DNA of 64,000 nt, from NCBI GenBank assembly GCA_025602905.1, contig JAHLKI010000005.1:1116001-1180000 (forward strand). The letters are read 5' to 3'. Below are positions 9,155 through 18,131 of this stretch, in pieces. The stretch's first letter is position 1; the number at the start of each line of letters is the position of its first letter. Made by a program: the position numbers and the translations under genes. The notes under the pieces were generated by a model that had not been told where the DNA came from, did no database searches, and was given only the letters and a program-made list of their open reading frames with translations. This DNA is from Phlyctochytrium arcticum. Taxonomy: Eukaryota; Chytridiomycota; Chytridiomycetes; Chytridiales; Chytridiaceae.

Positions 9155-9540
9155 TCACCCCGCTCCATTTCGTTTGGAGAAACCCTTAACTGTCTGAAGA
9201 TTATTAACCCATTTTTTATCATTATTTGACCCCATGATTTGGTCTAACTGACGTTTAATATCGCCTCCTCTTCTCTCAACGTACGCATTACTTTGCGGTC
9301 TGGCTACTTGTGAATAAAAATGTTTGATTCCACTATCACCGAGTTCCCTTTTGAAGATTTGTTGAAAATGCGCGCCTTGATCCGTTTGCATTATTGAGAT
9401 TTTCCTTCCTTCTCGTCGACCCTTGCCAAGGCACTTCTATAATGCTTCGGTCACTTCTTCTTCACTTTCGCCTCTAAGTGGAGCAGCATATCCTTTTAGC
9501 GACATGGATGAAATGTAGAATGTTGTGTGGATTGTATAAA
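9155..9540 (-). pseudogene. Fragment of a retroviral-type (RVE) integrase core
   Basis: Reading leftward from about 9540, one frame gives GYAAPLRGESEEEVTEAL, an in-frame TAG near 9438, then GRKISIMQTDQGAHFQQ and SNAYVERRGGD. The second Asp (TDQGAHF) and the catalytic Glu (NAYVER) of a DDE integrase core are recognisable; the first Asp region is missing. It resembles the Polinton/Maverick integrase seen intact in layout at 35296-36567. The chromodomain piece lies upstream on the same strand (9587-9881) rather than downstream, so the gene has been scrambled. Confidence 0.65.
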
Positions 9541-9586
9541 TCAAATGTATTGTGATCTTTCCTATGTAAATGATCAATTATTCGGT

Positions 9587-9881
9587 TCAAACTGCTTCCC
9601 TATTGTCTCCAAAATCTCCAAGCGGAACCCACGAATTGTCTTGTGGGTTGTTATACCCGACCCACTTTACAAGGAATTCGACCCCTTCCTCTCCATCTAC
9701 CATGCGAGTTCGCTTGTCAATGATGTAGTCTACCTCGTAATATCCTTCCTGAGTTGGTGGAGGATTGACGGGCTGAGCGGGTAATGGAGTCGTTTGTGTT
9801 GGACAAGCCGGCAAAGTGTATGCTGGAAAAAGTCCCTGGAGGGCGTTTCCCTTGAGAATCTATATGAATGCACTGTACTGG
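9587..9881 (-). pseudogene. Chromodomain fragment of a Polinton-type integrase
   Basis: Reading leftward, the frame gives KGNALQGLFPAY, a Pro-rich linker and then a chromodomain: GYYEVDYIIDKR, EFLVKWVGYNN, NSWVPLGDF. The same order (PGLYPAY, linker, GYFEVEALLDK, EYKVLWRGYELEDSTWEP) is found at the C-terminus of the integrase at 35296-36567. The aromatic cage residues Y and W are partly kept. The integrase core expected before it is absent, so this is a detached end. Confidence 0.6.
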
Positions 9882-10069
9882 TTCTAGTGCTGCCTCTAGT
9901 ACTGCCCTCTGTACAGAACCCATGTTTTCACGCCGCCCACGCCCTACTTTTTGATATCTGTGCCACTGACATAAGCCACCTGCGGGGCGCCTGCAGTTGT
10001 TGACTGACCGACCATTCCAGTAGCCGAAATACGGCGAAATACCGCAAGCAAGATTCATAGGAAACCACC

Positions 10070-11525
10070 ATGACGACAATTTGGTTTCAACTAACTACTG
10101 CCAACGGCAAGAAAGCACTTGGAACCGCCACCTCCATTTCTGTCTCAGAAACCTCGACTGTGGACAATCTGCGAAAGCAAGTGAAAAAGGAGTTGGCAGA
10201 CGAACCCTCTCTTCAAGGAGTACCGCCCCACCGCCTCCTCGTCTACGCCAGCGCAGAAGCACTAGAGAAAGACAAAGACGAACCCGAACCCAAGCACTGG
10301 TTGAAAGCGGGGAAAACGCTGGAATCGGTACTGGAAGAAGCACAAGACAACTCAGATGATAACCCGCTGTTGATTGTGGTGCCGGAGCGGAGTCAGCCGA
10401 CTACAAGTGGTAAGGGAGGGATTCGGTTGGATAGTTCATTGCGCAATTGACTTATCTGATCCTACTGGTGACTTCAGAAATTGAAAGCGAAGAGCGCTTA
10501 GTTAATAAAGTCCTGGAAAAGTTGAAACGTCAAGATGGTAATGTTTGTTATTTGTTACACTGTCTAGTTACGACTTACCGTCAAGGAAAACATTGCAGAA
10601 AAGACAAGGCATGGTTCGAGTATCAACAGCGGCGACCTTAATGACGTTTTGAAGTTCACTGGCGTTGCCCTTCTAAAAGAAGTTAGCACGAGTTGTCCAC
10701 GCAGGCGTTTTCGCTCTTTGCTGATCCTTCTCGTAGGATGCTGTTGCCCTGAAGAAAGTACCTTCTGTAGCCGGGACTATGCCCTTCACCTGGGGTTCCA
10801 ACGTTGAGCATATGCAAACGCCTCAGACGATCGAATGGTTGAAGAATGCCCTTCAATTTGAAATGGATTCTCAAGTGACTATTGAAGCGTATCACACAAC
10901 GAAGAAGGCGCATTTCGGCTTTCCACTGAGTGCAAAAGTTGATCTTAGAGTGGCGGTCGCAAACAATTCAGTATGCTTTATTGAATTGAAGAAATCGGTC
11001 GACCCTCAGGCTGAACGACAAGCGGTTGCTGAAGCCTGTCTGTTTTTACGAGATACAACGCCGGAGATATCTGCAACTGGAGTCATTGTCCTAACAGATT
11101 TGCATGATTTCTGGCAAGTGTTATATTTTTCAGCAGCAGAATCGGGTGCCTCCACAAAGAAGTTGCATGTGGTCAACGTTGATCGGGAGAAAGGACTCGG
11201 CGCCATCAAATTGGCCGTTTTGGAATGCACGAAAGAATTGTATGAGTTCGGCGTTCATGTGGAGCGTATGGATAGGATCAATCGCGAGATCGCTGAATTT
11301 CCCAACAGTCCACTCAAGAAACGCATCAAGTTGGTTCATTTGTCGCCGGAGAGTTCACAACTTATTCGAATGCAAGACTTGGCCGAGAGCGAAGAAGAAC
11401 GGTCTCTTTTGCGAAAGCGGCTGTGGCTGTCATTGTTTGCCGATAATTGTGAGCCTGAGGAACAACGTACATATCGCGATACGGAGCAGGGGATGCGGAA
11501 TGAATGGTTACCCATGTATGTGTAA
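10070..11525 (+). CDS. Crinkler (CRN)-type protein with PD-(D/E)XK-like domain, four exons
   Basis: Best model: exons 10070-10409, 10478-10537, 10599-10681 and 10737-11525, with GT-AG introns of 68, 61 and 55 nt; every junction keeps the frame, giving 423 residues. The N-terminal 110 residues form the ubiquitin-like header of Crinkler proteins: MTTIWFQLTTANGKK, DNLRKQVKKELAD, HRLLVYASAEALEKD, LKAGKTLESVL and PLLIVVPE. Exons 2-3 encode a helical linker ending SGDLNDVLKFTGVALLKE. Exon 4 has KVDLRVAVANNSVCFIELKK, the Asp and Glu-x-Lys of a restriction-endonuclease-like fold. CRN proteins are known as nuclear effector or conflict toxins in fungi and oomycetes; no secretion signal is visible here. 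The introns show eukaryotic expression even though the gene lies inside element A. No lesion is visible. Confidence 0.75.
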
Positions 11526-12099
11526 GTTAGCGGTTGGGAGGGTGTTGGCGACAAAGTGGAGATTGCGATTGTTTGTCTCGCTTTGCAAAAGAGTGTTCAA
11601 GGGCGTGGCATATGAAAAATATCATACGACCATCCGAGAGTATAATTCATGTTGTGCATCGTTTGTCATGTTGCGGTACTCGATAAGTTTTGGATGCATC
11701 GGAAACGAGAAAATATCGGAAAGTTTCGCCATAGGATGCATCGGAAACGAGAAAACATCGGAAAAAAACATCGGTGGAACATAAATGTCGGTAAATAGCA
11801 GATTTGAGTAAGAAAAAGGGTGTTTTTGACACAAAAAGGCGAGAAAGAGAGATTTAACATATGAAAAGTGCCAGACTGCGATGTAAAAGCCGCGTAAAGC
11901 AATTGTTTCAAAAGTGGGTAACGGAACGTTTACACGGGGGAACCCTTTAAGAGTACGACGTTGTAAACGTTCCGTTACCCACTTTTTGTCGTTCCAGTAA
12001 AATGGAGGGAGTCAGATATGTTTCAGGGTAGTTTGCTCGAAGAATGGAGAGAAAGCAGAATGGGGAGATTAAAAAATGACACACAGAGATGTCATGATC
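11526..12099. other. Non-coding stretch with short repeats
   Basis: No gene is supported. A direct repeat of about 30 bp (GGATGCATCGGAAACGAGAAA) occurs at about 11693 and 11736. A strong inverted repeat lies at 11910-11986 and is listed separately. Confidence 0.5.
11910..11986. repeat. 25-bp perfect inverted repeat with 27-nt loop
   Basis: The arm AAAAGTGGGTAACGGAACGT continues to TTACA (11910-11934) and is exactly complementary to 11962-11986. The spacer is 27 nt and GC-rich. It lies between the CRN gene and the right TIR of element A. It could be a transcript terminator, a replication signal, or the ends of a tiny foldback insertion. Confidence 0.7.
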
Positions 12100-12774
12100 G
12101 AGAAAAGAATTCGGAATGATATCGATATGACATCGATATGATATCGATAGCAGAGAATGTTATAAAGGTTTGAAAGTCCCGTAAAGGGGCCGCTCCACAC
12201 CGGAGAAATCATTCGAAAATATCAATCATCGCAGGAGAAGAATGGAAGCGACATTTATTGAGAAGAATTGATAGACTGGGAACATTCCGAGGGATTCAGG
12301 GAAGCATCAACACGGTACAAATATTTGTACATGTAGCGGGGAGATGTGAAAATACTTCGGCGACCCGATGATGGATGTAGCGAGAATGTTGGGATAAAAG
12401 ATTGGGATAAAAGATTGGGATAAATCGTTAGGATATGGAGTAAAATCTATGGATAAAATGCTGTTTTTGTGTGAATACTTGGTCAAAATTCGACATAAGA
12501 AATTGAAAGTCCCGTAATGAGCGTATAACACGGTGTAATGAGCGTATTACACCGGTGAAGACTTGTAAATGGTGCGAAGAATATTCTTCGCCGACTTGTA
12601 AGGTGTCAAAATTTGACAGAAGAAATTTGTGAATTTCTGGAAGTCCCGTACACAGCGTATTACACGGTGTAAAGCCCGGTGTAAAGTCCGGTGTAATGTG
12701 GCCCATAGTTGGCCCATAGTTGGCCCATAGTTGGAATCTCCCCTGTGATAGTGCATAACCAAATCCCATAGTAT
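12100..12774. repeat. Right terminal inverted repeat of element A
   Basis: This is an inverted, diverged copy of 3701-4450, with the CAGAGAATGTTATAAAGG and GGCCGCTCC blocks at the inner side. Four to five ACACCGGTG/ACACGGTGT units and three CCCATAGTTGG units lie near the tip. It is not identical to the left TIR, so the two have drifted or been rearranged. Confidence 0.75.
12242..12330 (+). pseudogene. Remnant of the small TIR gene in the right TIR
   Basis: An ATG at 12242 in the mirror position to the start of the 3973-4314 gene is followed, in a shifted frame, by LIDWEHSEGFREAST. This matches FINLDISEEFKAAD of copy 1 and LIDLDQSPEFKSAS of the copy at 18132. The rest is lost. Confidence 0.5.
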
Positions 12775-12807
12775 ATACTATGGGATTTGGTTATGCACTA
12801 TCACAGG
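12742..12807. repeat. 66-bp perfect palindrome, right tip of element A
   Basis: Two 33-nt arms meet between 12774 and 12775 without mismatch. Compared with the left tip, the middle of the arm reads TAACCA instead of CTTAA, yet both arms of each palindrome agree perfectly with each other. The outer arm encodes the last residues (CDSA) and TAA stop of the truncated Helitron frame. Confidence 0.85.
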
Positions 12808-14199
12808 AGGGAGGGCCGAATTTTCGAGCCAGAGTTAAAGCGCAGGCCACCTGGTCACTGCACCATTTCTGAGAGCCGTGAAAGGATTTGGGAAGGAAGA
12901 GATGTGATTCTTCCTGGGGTCCACCATCTACATCATCGTTCATAGAATGGCGATTGTTGAAGATGAAATTGAGTTTTTGGTCCTCAGTCCTGGAGAACAT
13001 GTCCACCAGGTATTCGCCGGCCAGACGGCCCAACAGAGAAAAGCGCGGTTCTTGCAATAGTCTGATGCGATACCAAATAATCTGAGAAAACCCGAAGGAA
13101 TTGTCCATTGTCCAGCCAGGGGTGCCATGGGGGAAGAGAATCGGGTACTGCAATGGTTCGTAATGAGAGCTCAAAATTGGCACGAATGTGGGAGTGGCAT
13201 CAGAGTGCATCCATACTACAATGTTGCGATCCACCATAGTAGCCGAGTCGGGAGTGCCAATGACAGCCGCGATTTCAGAGTTGTGAGTGTCTTCATTTAA
13301 ATGAATTGAGTAATCCGGACGGAGTTGCTGGACGTTGCCCGCAACATGAACGGCACGCGAAAATTGGGACACGTATGGATTGACATCGTCCAGAAGGTTT
13401 TCAAAGACCGCCACAATGTTTGAAGGCACATTGTAGTTGCTGGCGACAGAGTAGCGCTCTTCCGCATCATACAGAAACCAATGCATTGAATGCCCCGGAG
13501 AAGCGAGCGGTAGCATGCGGTGGTAAACCCTCCCAGATATGCACACTGAAGAAGGACCCCGGAAATTTGCGAATTTGCCCGTAACACCGATTGCCGTGAA
13601 GGAAAAGAGGTTATTAAGGCGGCGGGACATTTGTGAGACGTTGGCGGTAGTCAGTACGTTGGCGATAGGTGGAGGATAGGGAGGGAGACGTGGAAGAGTC
13701 CACCGACCAGCGTTGCAACAGAAAGCTTTCCGTTCCGAGGACAGCAGGAAGACACCGCAGAATGAGCAGGGCAACACATTCCAGACAGCGTTGTGGCGCG
13801 ACGGTAAATGAAGTACACAATGTGCGGACCACCATTGGGGAATGCGAGCTGGAGAATGACATTGGACCTGGATGAAGTATACTTAAAATCTGGAGGTGTG
13901 CAGTGAAGAAGATGAGTAATATTTACGTGCGCAGTAGATGTGTGGGAAGGCGCATGGATCCCGGAAGAGGAAAGCGAATGAGGAGAATGGGCGGCAAAGG
14001 CCGATGGAGGCGAAACAGAGGTTTGAAAGGAAGATGTAGACTGTAACAGAGTCAGTGATGCGCTGCAGACCGTGGGGAGGAAACAAATACATACGGACTG
14101 AAGGACAGATGAAATCATGCGTTGTTTCTTCAAACGGCGTGTTTCGGAAGCCCTACGATGGATTTCACGTCGCTTGGCAAGGTAAGTTTGGGCGTCCAT
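12791..14199 (-). pseudogene. Helitron Rep N-terminal region, truncated by element A
   Basis: Exon 1 (14199-14095, MDAQTYLAKRRE) is followed by a GT-AG intron at 14094-14041. The frame then continues, with a one-base shift near 13805, into CSFCGVFLLSSERKAFCC, FSFTAIGV and EPLQYPILFPHGTPGW, the hallmark of the Helitron helicase-like N-terminal domain. The frame breaks off at ALTLARKFGPPS, just where Helitron proteins normally continue into the conserved FxTFTCNP motif with the Rep catalytic region downstream. The break coincides with the outer arm of the 12742-12807 palindrome. The Rep tyrosines and the Pif1 helicase are therefore absent from this window. Confidence 0.75.
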
Positions 14200-15409
14200 G
14201 GTGGGGGGAGGAGGGGGGGGAAGGGGGGGCTACAGATGGATGCGGGGGAAGAAGAAGGGAGTGGCCATTTTAAAGGGTTCAGGGAACAGAGAGGCCGTAA
14301 CTGGATAGTTAAGCATGAAAGAAAAAATAACAGAATGAACCGCAGCGCAGATAGGTACATCGGAAAGTAAACAGCCACCCATTCAAAATGAACATGGACG
14401 TGACAGTGAAACGCTCATAAAATTTACATGGAAACAACAGCGAAACGCCCATCAAATTTATGAGACATGAAAGAAATGGCGTTGAGAAAAATGCAATATA
14501 AAGAAACAAACGCGAACGCCAAGTGGGTCAATGTGTTAAGTCTTCCAAAGAATGAGGAGGAAGATAGAATTGAAGAAGGTAATCAGATACCGGCAAACAC
14601 GCGTCGCACGGTTAGTGGGAAATTGACGGAAACATCCCCCAAGTGGTAGAGAAAGATATTACAAACAGAGTGGACAGAAGCATTCAGAAAGCAGATTTGG
14701 GTAATAAGATAAAAAGCAAGGAAGAAGGAAATGAGAGGAGAGGAGCGAGATAGATAATTAGGACGAATGGAAACACAACAGATGGTATGAAGGTCAAGGG
14801 AATTGGACGACAACCATATTGAAGTTTGAAAAGGAGTAAAGAGCAGAGATAAGATCGGCAATGTATAGACGTAGTGTGTTTATGAGAATGAAATAGTTTC
14901 GGGAAAAATGCAATAGAAAGAAACATGAAAGAATGAAACGCAGCGGAGATAGGATCATCGGAAAGTAAAGAGCCACAAAACCAAAGTGAATAAGGAGAGA
15001 ACGCCTAAAAGAGCCACACATTCAACGTGAATATGGAGCGAACGCCCATCAAATCAAGGGGCGTGAAGGAAATGGTGTTGGGAAAAATGCAGTAGAAAGA
15101 AACATAACAGAATGAAACGCGGCGGAGATAGGTTCATCTAAAGTAAAGAGCCACACATTCAAATCAAATCAATGGGCGTGAAGTAGTGGGGAAAAATGCA
15201 ATAGAAGGAATGGAACCCGAACGCCAAGTGGGTCAATGTCATCAAAAGAATGAGGAGGAAGATAGAAATGAAGAAGGTAATCAGATACCGGCTCACACGC
15301 GTGAAGGCGTTGCAGATTTGGTGGGAAATTGACTGAAACAGCCCCCAAGTGGTAAAGAAAGAAACAACAACAGAGTCATGAAGAAATGAAGGGGAGGGAC
15401 GGAAAAAGG
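14200..15409. repeat. Degenerate purine-rich repeats upstream of the OB-like gene
   Basis: Blocks recur about every 400-600 bp: AATGAAACGCAGCGGAGATA at about 14333, 14932 and 15110; AACGCCAAGTGGGTCAATGT at about 14515 and 15218; and AAGAAGGTAATCAGATACCG at about 14573 and 15267. No gene is supported. The block probably derives from duplication of the upstream region of the neighbouring gene. Confidence 0.6.
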
Positions 15410-15418
15410 TATAAAAAG
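15410..15418 (+). promoter_or_regulatory. TATA box of the OB-like gene
   Basis: TATAAAAAG lies about 100 bp before the ATG at 15516, followed by a short leader. This is normal fungal TATA spacing. Confidence 0.5.
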
Positions 15419-15515
15419 AAGGCACTGTCGGGCGGCCCTCCTAGCGAAACATCTTCAACAAAAGACAGTAACAACAATCACCGCAAAGCACCACTTGAAG
15501 CACACACAACTCGGA

Positions 15516-16373
15516 ATGTACACCATCACTAGCACATGTTTTGTCACGGACATCATCAAGATCGACCGACTCTCATACGACATTAGTGTCATCATCCCCA
15601 TCGGAAACGTGGAAACCGCCGAAGTCGTTGTCAATGTATTCGCATGGCGCCAGCTCCAGAAACCTATCATCGGGGACAACTACTATCTGATAGCCAGCGC
15701 GGCATATGAGCCCAACACCTTCAAAGCAAGCGCGTTCAGCGGCAGCAAGATTTGTATGGATGACTACGACAGCGGCATATTAGATGCCGTGGCAGCAACC
15801 TTCAACCTCACAGGGAAAGTGTCCGGAGTACAGGGGGACACAGTTGTTGTCCAGTACAACGTATGGCATGACGTGGATCGGCGGGAGATAGAGCGGCGCT
15901 GCACCATCAGCATGTCGGGAAAGTACTGGGAAAAAAGGAAGAACAAAGTGAAGGCAGGGCTGATCGTGAACGTGATTGGAACATTGGGGGACGGAGGGGT
16001 GTTGAAATCGGAGCTGTTCTGGATCCCCACTGGGCAGTCAGATGTGGACCGGCTGATCGTGGCACCGGCGACACCAACCTCGACGGCGGGAGAAGCGGTG
16101 GCATCTTACTTTGGAAAAAGGCTCAGTCCCAAAAGATTGAGGACGGAAGAGGAGGCCAACACGGGCATGGTGCAGGTGGAGGACAACATGTTCGCGACAG
16201 CAACCAGCAGCCAAGCCGGCCCCAGTGCTGTCGGCGAGGACTTGGAGGAACCGGTGACACCACCTCGAAGGAAATGCGGCCGCCCTAAGGGATCGAAGAA
16301 CCGGCCGAAGGGAACCGGGAAAGGCAAAGGGAAAGCCGTAGCGGAGACAGATGACGAAGACAGTGATATGTAA
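15516..16373 (+). CDS. OB-fold-like protein with AT-hook tail, possible Helitron RPA-like partner
   Basis: The start is ATG 15516 (285 residues); an in-frame TTG 21 nt upstream is less likely. The N-terminal 190 residues are rich in beta strands (ISVIIPIGNVETAEVVVNVFAW, NYYLIAS, GDTVVVQYNVWHD, GLIVNVIGTL) in the pattern of one or two OB folds. The C-terminal 90 residues are disordered and contain GRPKGSKNRPKG, an AT-hook, and a Gly/Lys tract. RPA-like single-strand binding proteins accompany Helitrons in several lineages, and this gene lies about 1.3 kb from the Helitron fragment in divergent orientation, so such a role is plausible. No family-specific motif proves it. Confidence 0.45.
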   Translation: MYTITSTCFVTDIIKIDRLSYDISVIIPIGNVETAEVVVNVFAWRQLQKPIIGDNYYLIASAAYEPNTFKASAFSGSKICMDDYDSGILDAVAATFNLTGKVSGVQGDTVVVQYNVWHDVDRREIERRCTISMSGKYWEKRKNKVKAGLIVNVIGTLGDGGVLKSELFWIPTGQSDVDRLIVAPATPTSTAGEAVASYFGKRLSPKRLRTEEEANTGMVQVEDNMFATATSSQAGPSAVGEDLEEPVTPPRRKCGRPKGSKNRPKGTGKGKGKAVAETDDEDSDM

Positions 16374-16777
16374 ATAGTTCTGAAATATTTGAAATACATG
16401 TTCATAAGAATGAGATAGTTACAATTTCGTAGCGAAGCTTTTACAAAGTCGATACAGGTCCGTGTATACAGGCAAAGGGCAGCGGGGATGGGAATGACAG
16501 GAGCAAAGGTGCAGGGTAAGGAGCTGTGTAAGGTGAAATGCAGTGTCGAAACAGGGCCAAGTCCGATAGGCCAAGTCCGATGCAGATGAAGCAAGAGGGG
16601 AAGGAAAAAGCAGAACCGAGGACACGGAATACGGGGTGAAGGTAGGGTTCCCAGTCACGGGGGTTGATTCTGAAACATTTTGAAGTTTAAATCTGGTTTT
16701 CTGATTGGCGTACAATGATAGGAGATGAGTACGCATTCATCAGCGTGATTTGAAGAATATCGTATGACAAGGTAAAG
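16374..16777. other. Stretch without a supported gene
   Basis: Nothing recognisable. The left boundary of element B may lie in or near here, since base composition turns AT-rich towards 16778. Confidence 0.3.
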
Positions 16778-17218
16778 ATGAATTTACCAATTGAGCTAGT
16801 GTTACAAATAGAATCATGTAGTGACATTGATACCAAAATCAAACTGAGAAATGCTTTTAAATGGCCACCAAAGGAACTCAAGATCCCCTTGGAACATAGA
16901 GAATTACTTGAAAGCTACATCACAAAGTTTCTACAAATCATATGGAAAAAAGTAAAAGATTATGCAGAAGTAGGTACGAATGTGAAAGAATGGTTTGCAA
17001 GAATTAAACTTGGTGATGTGATAGAAATTGAGAGATCGGTACGAATAACAGTAATAGTACATCCCGGATGGGGCCAGCCTTTTGATAGTATTAGAATAAG
17101 GTATACTGGGAAGCACTATTTTGCGTTTTGGAATGAGGCAGACAATAAGATGTCAAGCCTCATACATGATGATTTAGAATCAGAATATGAGGATTCAGAA
17201 GATTCAGAATATGACTAA
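16778..17218 (+). CDS. F-box-like small protein (paralogue 1), virus-like
   Basis: The product is 146 residues from ATG 16778. The N-terminus MNLPIELVLQIESCSDIDTK followed by IKLRNAFKW resembles the short F-box-like motif (LPxELhhxIhxhxDhxxxhxLR) common in poxviruses and giant viruses, where such proteins recruit the SCF ubiquitin ligase. The rest is unrecognised and ends in an acidic tail. The next gene is a clear paralogue. They form a tandem pair about 1.5 kb inside the element B hairpin. The ubiquitin role is inference from the motif alone. Confidence 0.5.
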   Translation: MNLPIELVLQIESCSDIDTKIKLRNAFKWPPKELKIPLEHRELLESYITKFLQIIWKKVKDYAEVGTNVKEWFARIKLGDVIEIERSVRITVIVHPGWGQPFDSIRIRYTGKHYFAFWNEADNKMSSLIHDDLESEYEDSEDSEYD

Positions 17219-17268
17219 TACTCCAGTCCGCGCCAAACCATCTGTAAATTTGCAAAGCTTTGTTAAAG

Positions 17269-17772
17269 ATGAGATTTCTAATTTAAATAGTGTTGCATAT
17301 AGAATCATGTGGTGACATTGATGCCAAGATGAAACTGAGGGACGCTTTTAAATGGCAACCCAAGAAACTCGAGATTCCCGTGGAACATAGAGAACTGCTT
17401 GACAAGTACATCACAAAGTACTTGAACATTAAATGGGAAAAATCATATCTATTTCCCCCTAACAGTATAATACTAGATCAATGGCGGGCCACAGTTACAT
17501 TTGATGAGGATAAACGTATTTATAACCCAATACATACAATTTCCGATTACCAATATAATGATCCGCTTAAGGACATGCACCCTTGTGAAATTGCCATGAT
17601 AATGTATACACAAGAGGTTGTTCTCAACGCTAGTTATGGACTTGGACTACGTTACCAACAATGGATAAGTCGTGGGTCATATGCAATATTTGAATTATCA
17701 AAATTCGGTCGAGAGAATATGGCGGCGATACCCAAGAAGCAGAAGGGGCAGAAGAAACGGAAGAAGCAGTAG
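17269..17772 (+). pseudogene. F-box-like paralogue 2 with early in-frame stop
   Basis: The frame from ATG 17269 carries TAA at 17284-17286, then continues open for 160 codons (IESCGDIDAKMKLRDAFKW, VEHRELLDKYITKYL) in close parallel to the 16778 gene. Only GTG/TTG starts follow the stop, so either the gene is broken or translation begins at a non-ATG codon. The C-terminal half differs from paralogue 1 and ends in a Lys-rich tail (PKKQKGQKKRKKQ). Confidence 0.5.
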
Positions 17773-17884
17773 ATTCATAAGATCCAGGCCCCTCCGTCTC
17801 ATTAGGTAAAATTACCCCACACAATCCAAAATATTGCAGCGAGCATTCCTGGTCTTGTTTTCTATATTCGATACCACTTGACAC

Positions 17885-17966
17885 CATGAAAAGTTGGAAA
17901 AAACACGTATTTGTGGGAAACACTTAGATGTAATGTACAAATAGATGAAATTTCCAACTTTTCATG
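17885..17966. repeat. 16-bp perfect inverted repeat, 50-nt spacer
   Basis: CATGAAAAGTTGGAAA at 17885-17900 is exactly complementary to 17951-17966. It lies between the F-box-like pair and the small TIR gene of element B; it may be a terminator or a regulatory stem. Confidence 0.6.
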
Positions 17967-18050
17967 TAACAAATGTAACACACTGGACAATGAACCATAC
18001 ATGAACCATACATGCCGCTTTTGTATCGATAGAAAGGGAAGGAATCGGAA

Positions 18051-18058
18051 TATATAAG
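18051..18058 (+). promoter_or_regulatory. TATA box of small TIR gene copy 2
   Basis: TATATAAG lies about 80 bp before ATG 18132, followed by three ACACAA/CAAGCTACA units in the leader. Confidence 0.45.
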
Positions 18059-18131
18059 CAGACGTGCCCCACCCAAATCCCTCAGCTTCACCAGACCCCA
18101 CAAGCTACACACAAATCACACAAGCTACAAT

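Larger units (their letters stand above)
3670..12807. mobile_element. Element A: 9.1-kb virus-like (Polinton-like) element with TIRs
   Basis: The element is bounded by palindromes at 3670-3731 and 12742-12807 and by long, imperfect terminal inverted repeats. Next to the palindromes both ends share a GGAGATTCC motif, several CCAACTAT-type units and ACACCGG-type units. About 600-750 bp further in, both ends share the block containing GAGCGGCC, ACGGGACTT and CTTTATAACATTCTCTG. Inside are a D5-like primase-helicase, a small HTH gene, a Cys-rich gene, integrase/chromodomain remains and a CRN gene. There is no recognisable polymerase B, packaging ATPase, protease or capsid gene, so it is either a reduced, non-autonomous relative of Polintons/PLVs or a distinct lineage. 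The boundaries are seen; the classification is inference. Confidence 0.75.

Noticed and set aside
15159..15425. Phe/Leu/Ile-rich minus-strand frames around 14,130-15,425 as membrane proteins
   Set aside because: They are complements of the purine-rich degenerate repeats; hydrophobicity is a by-product of base composition.
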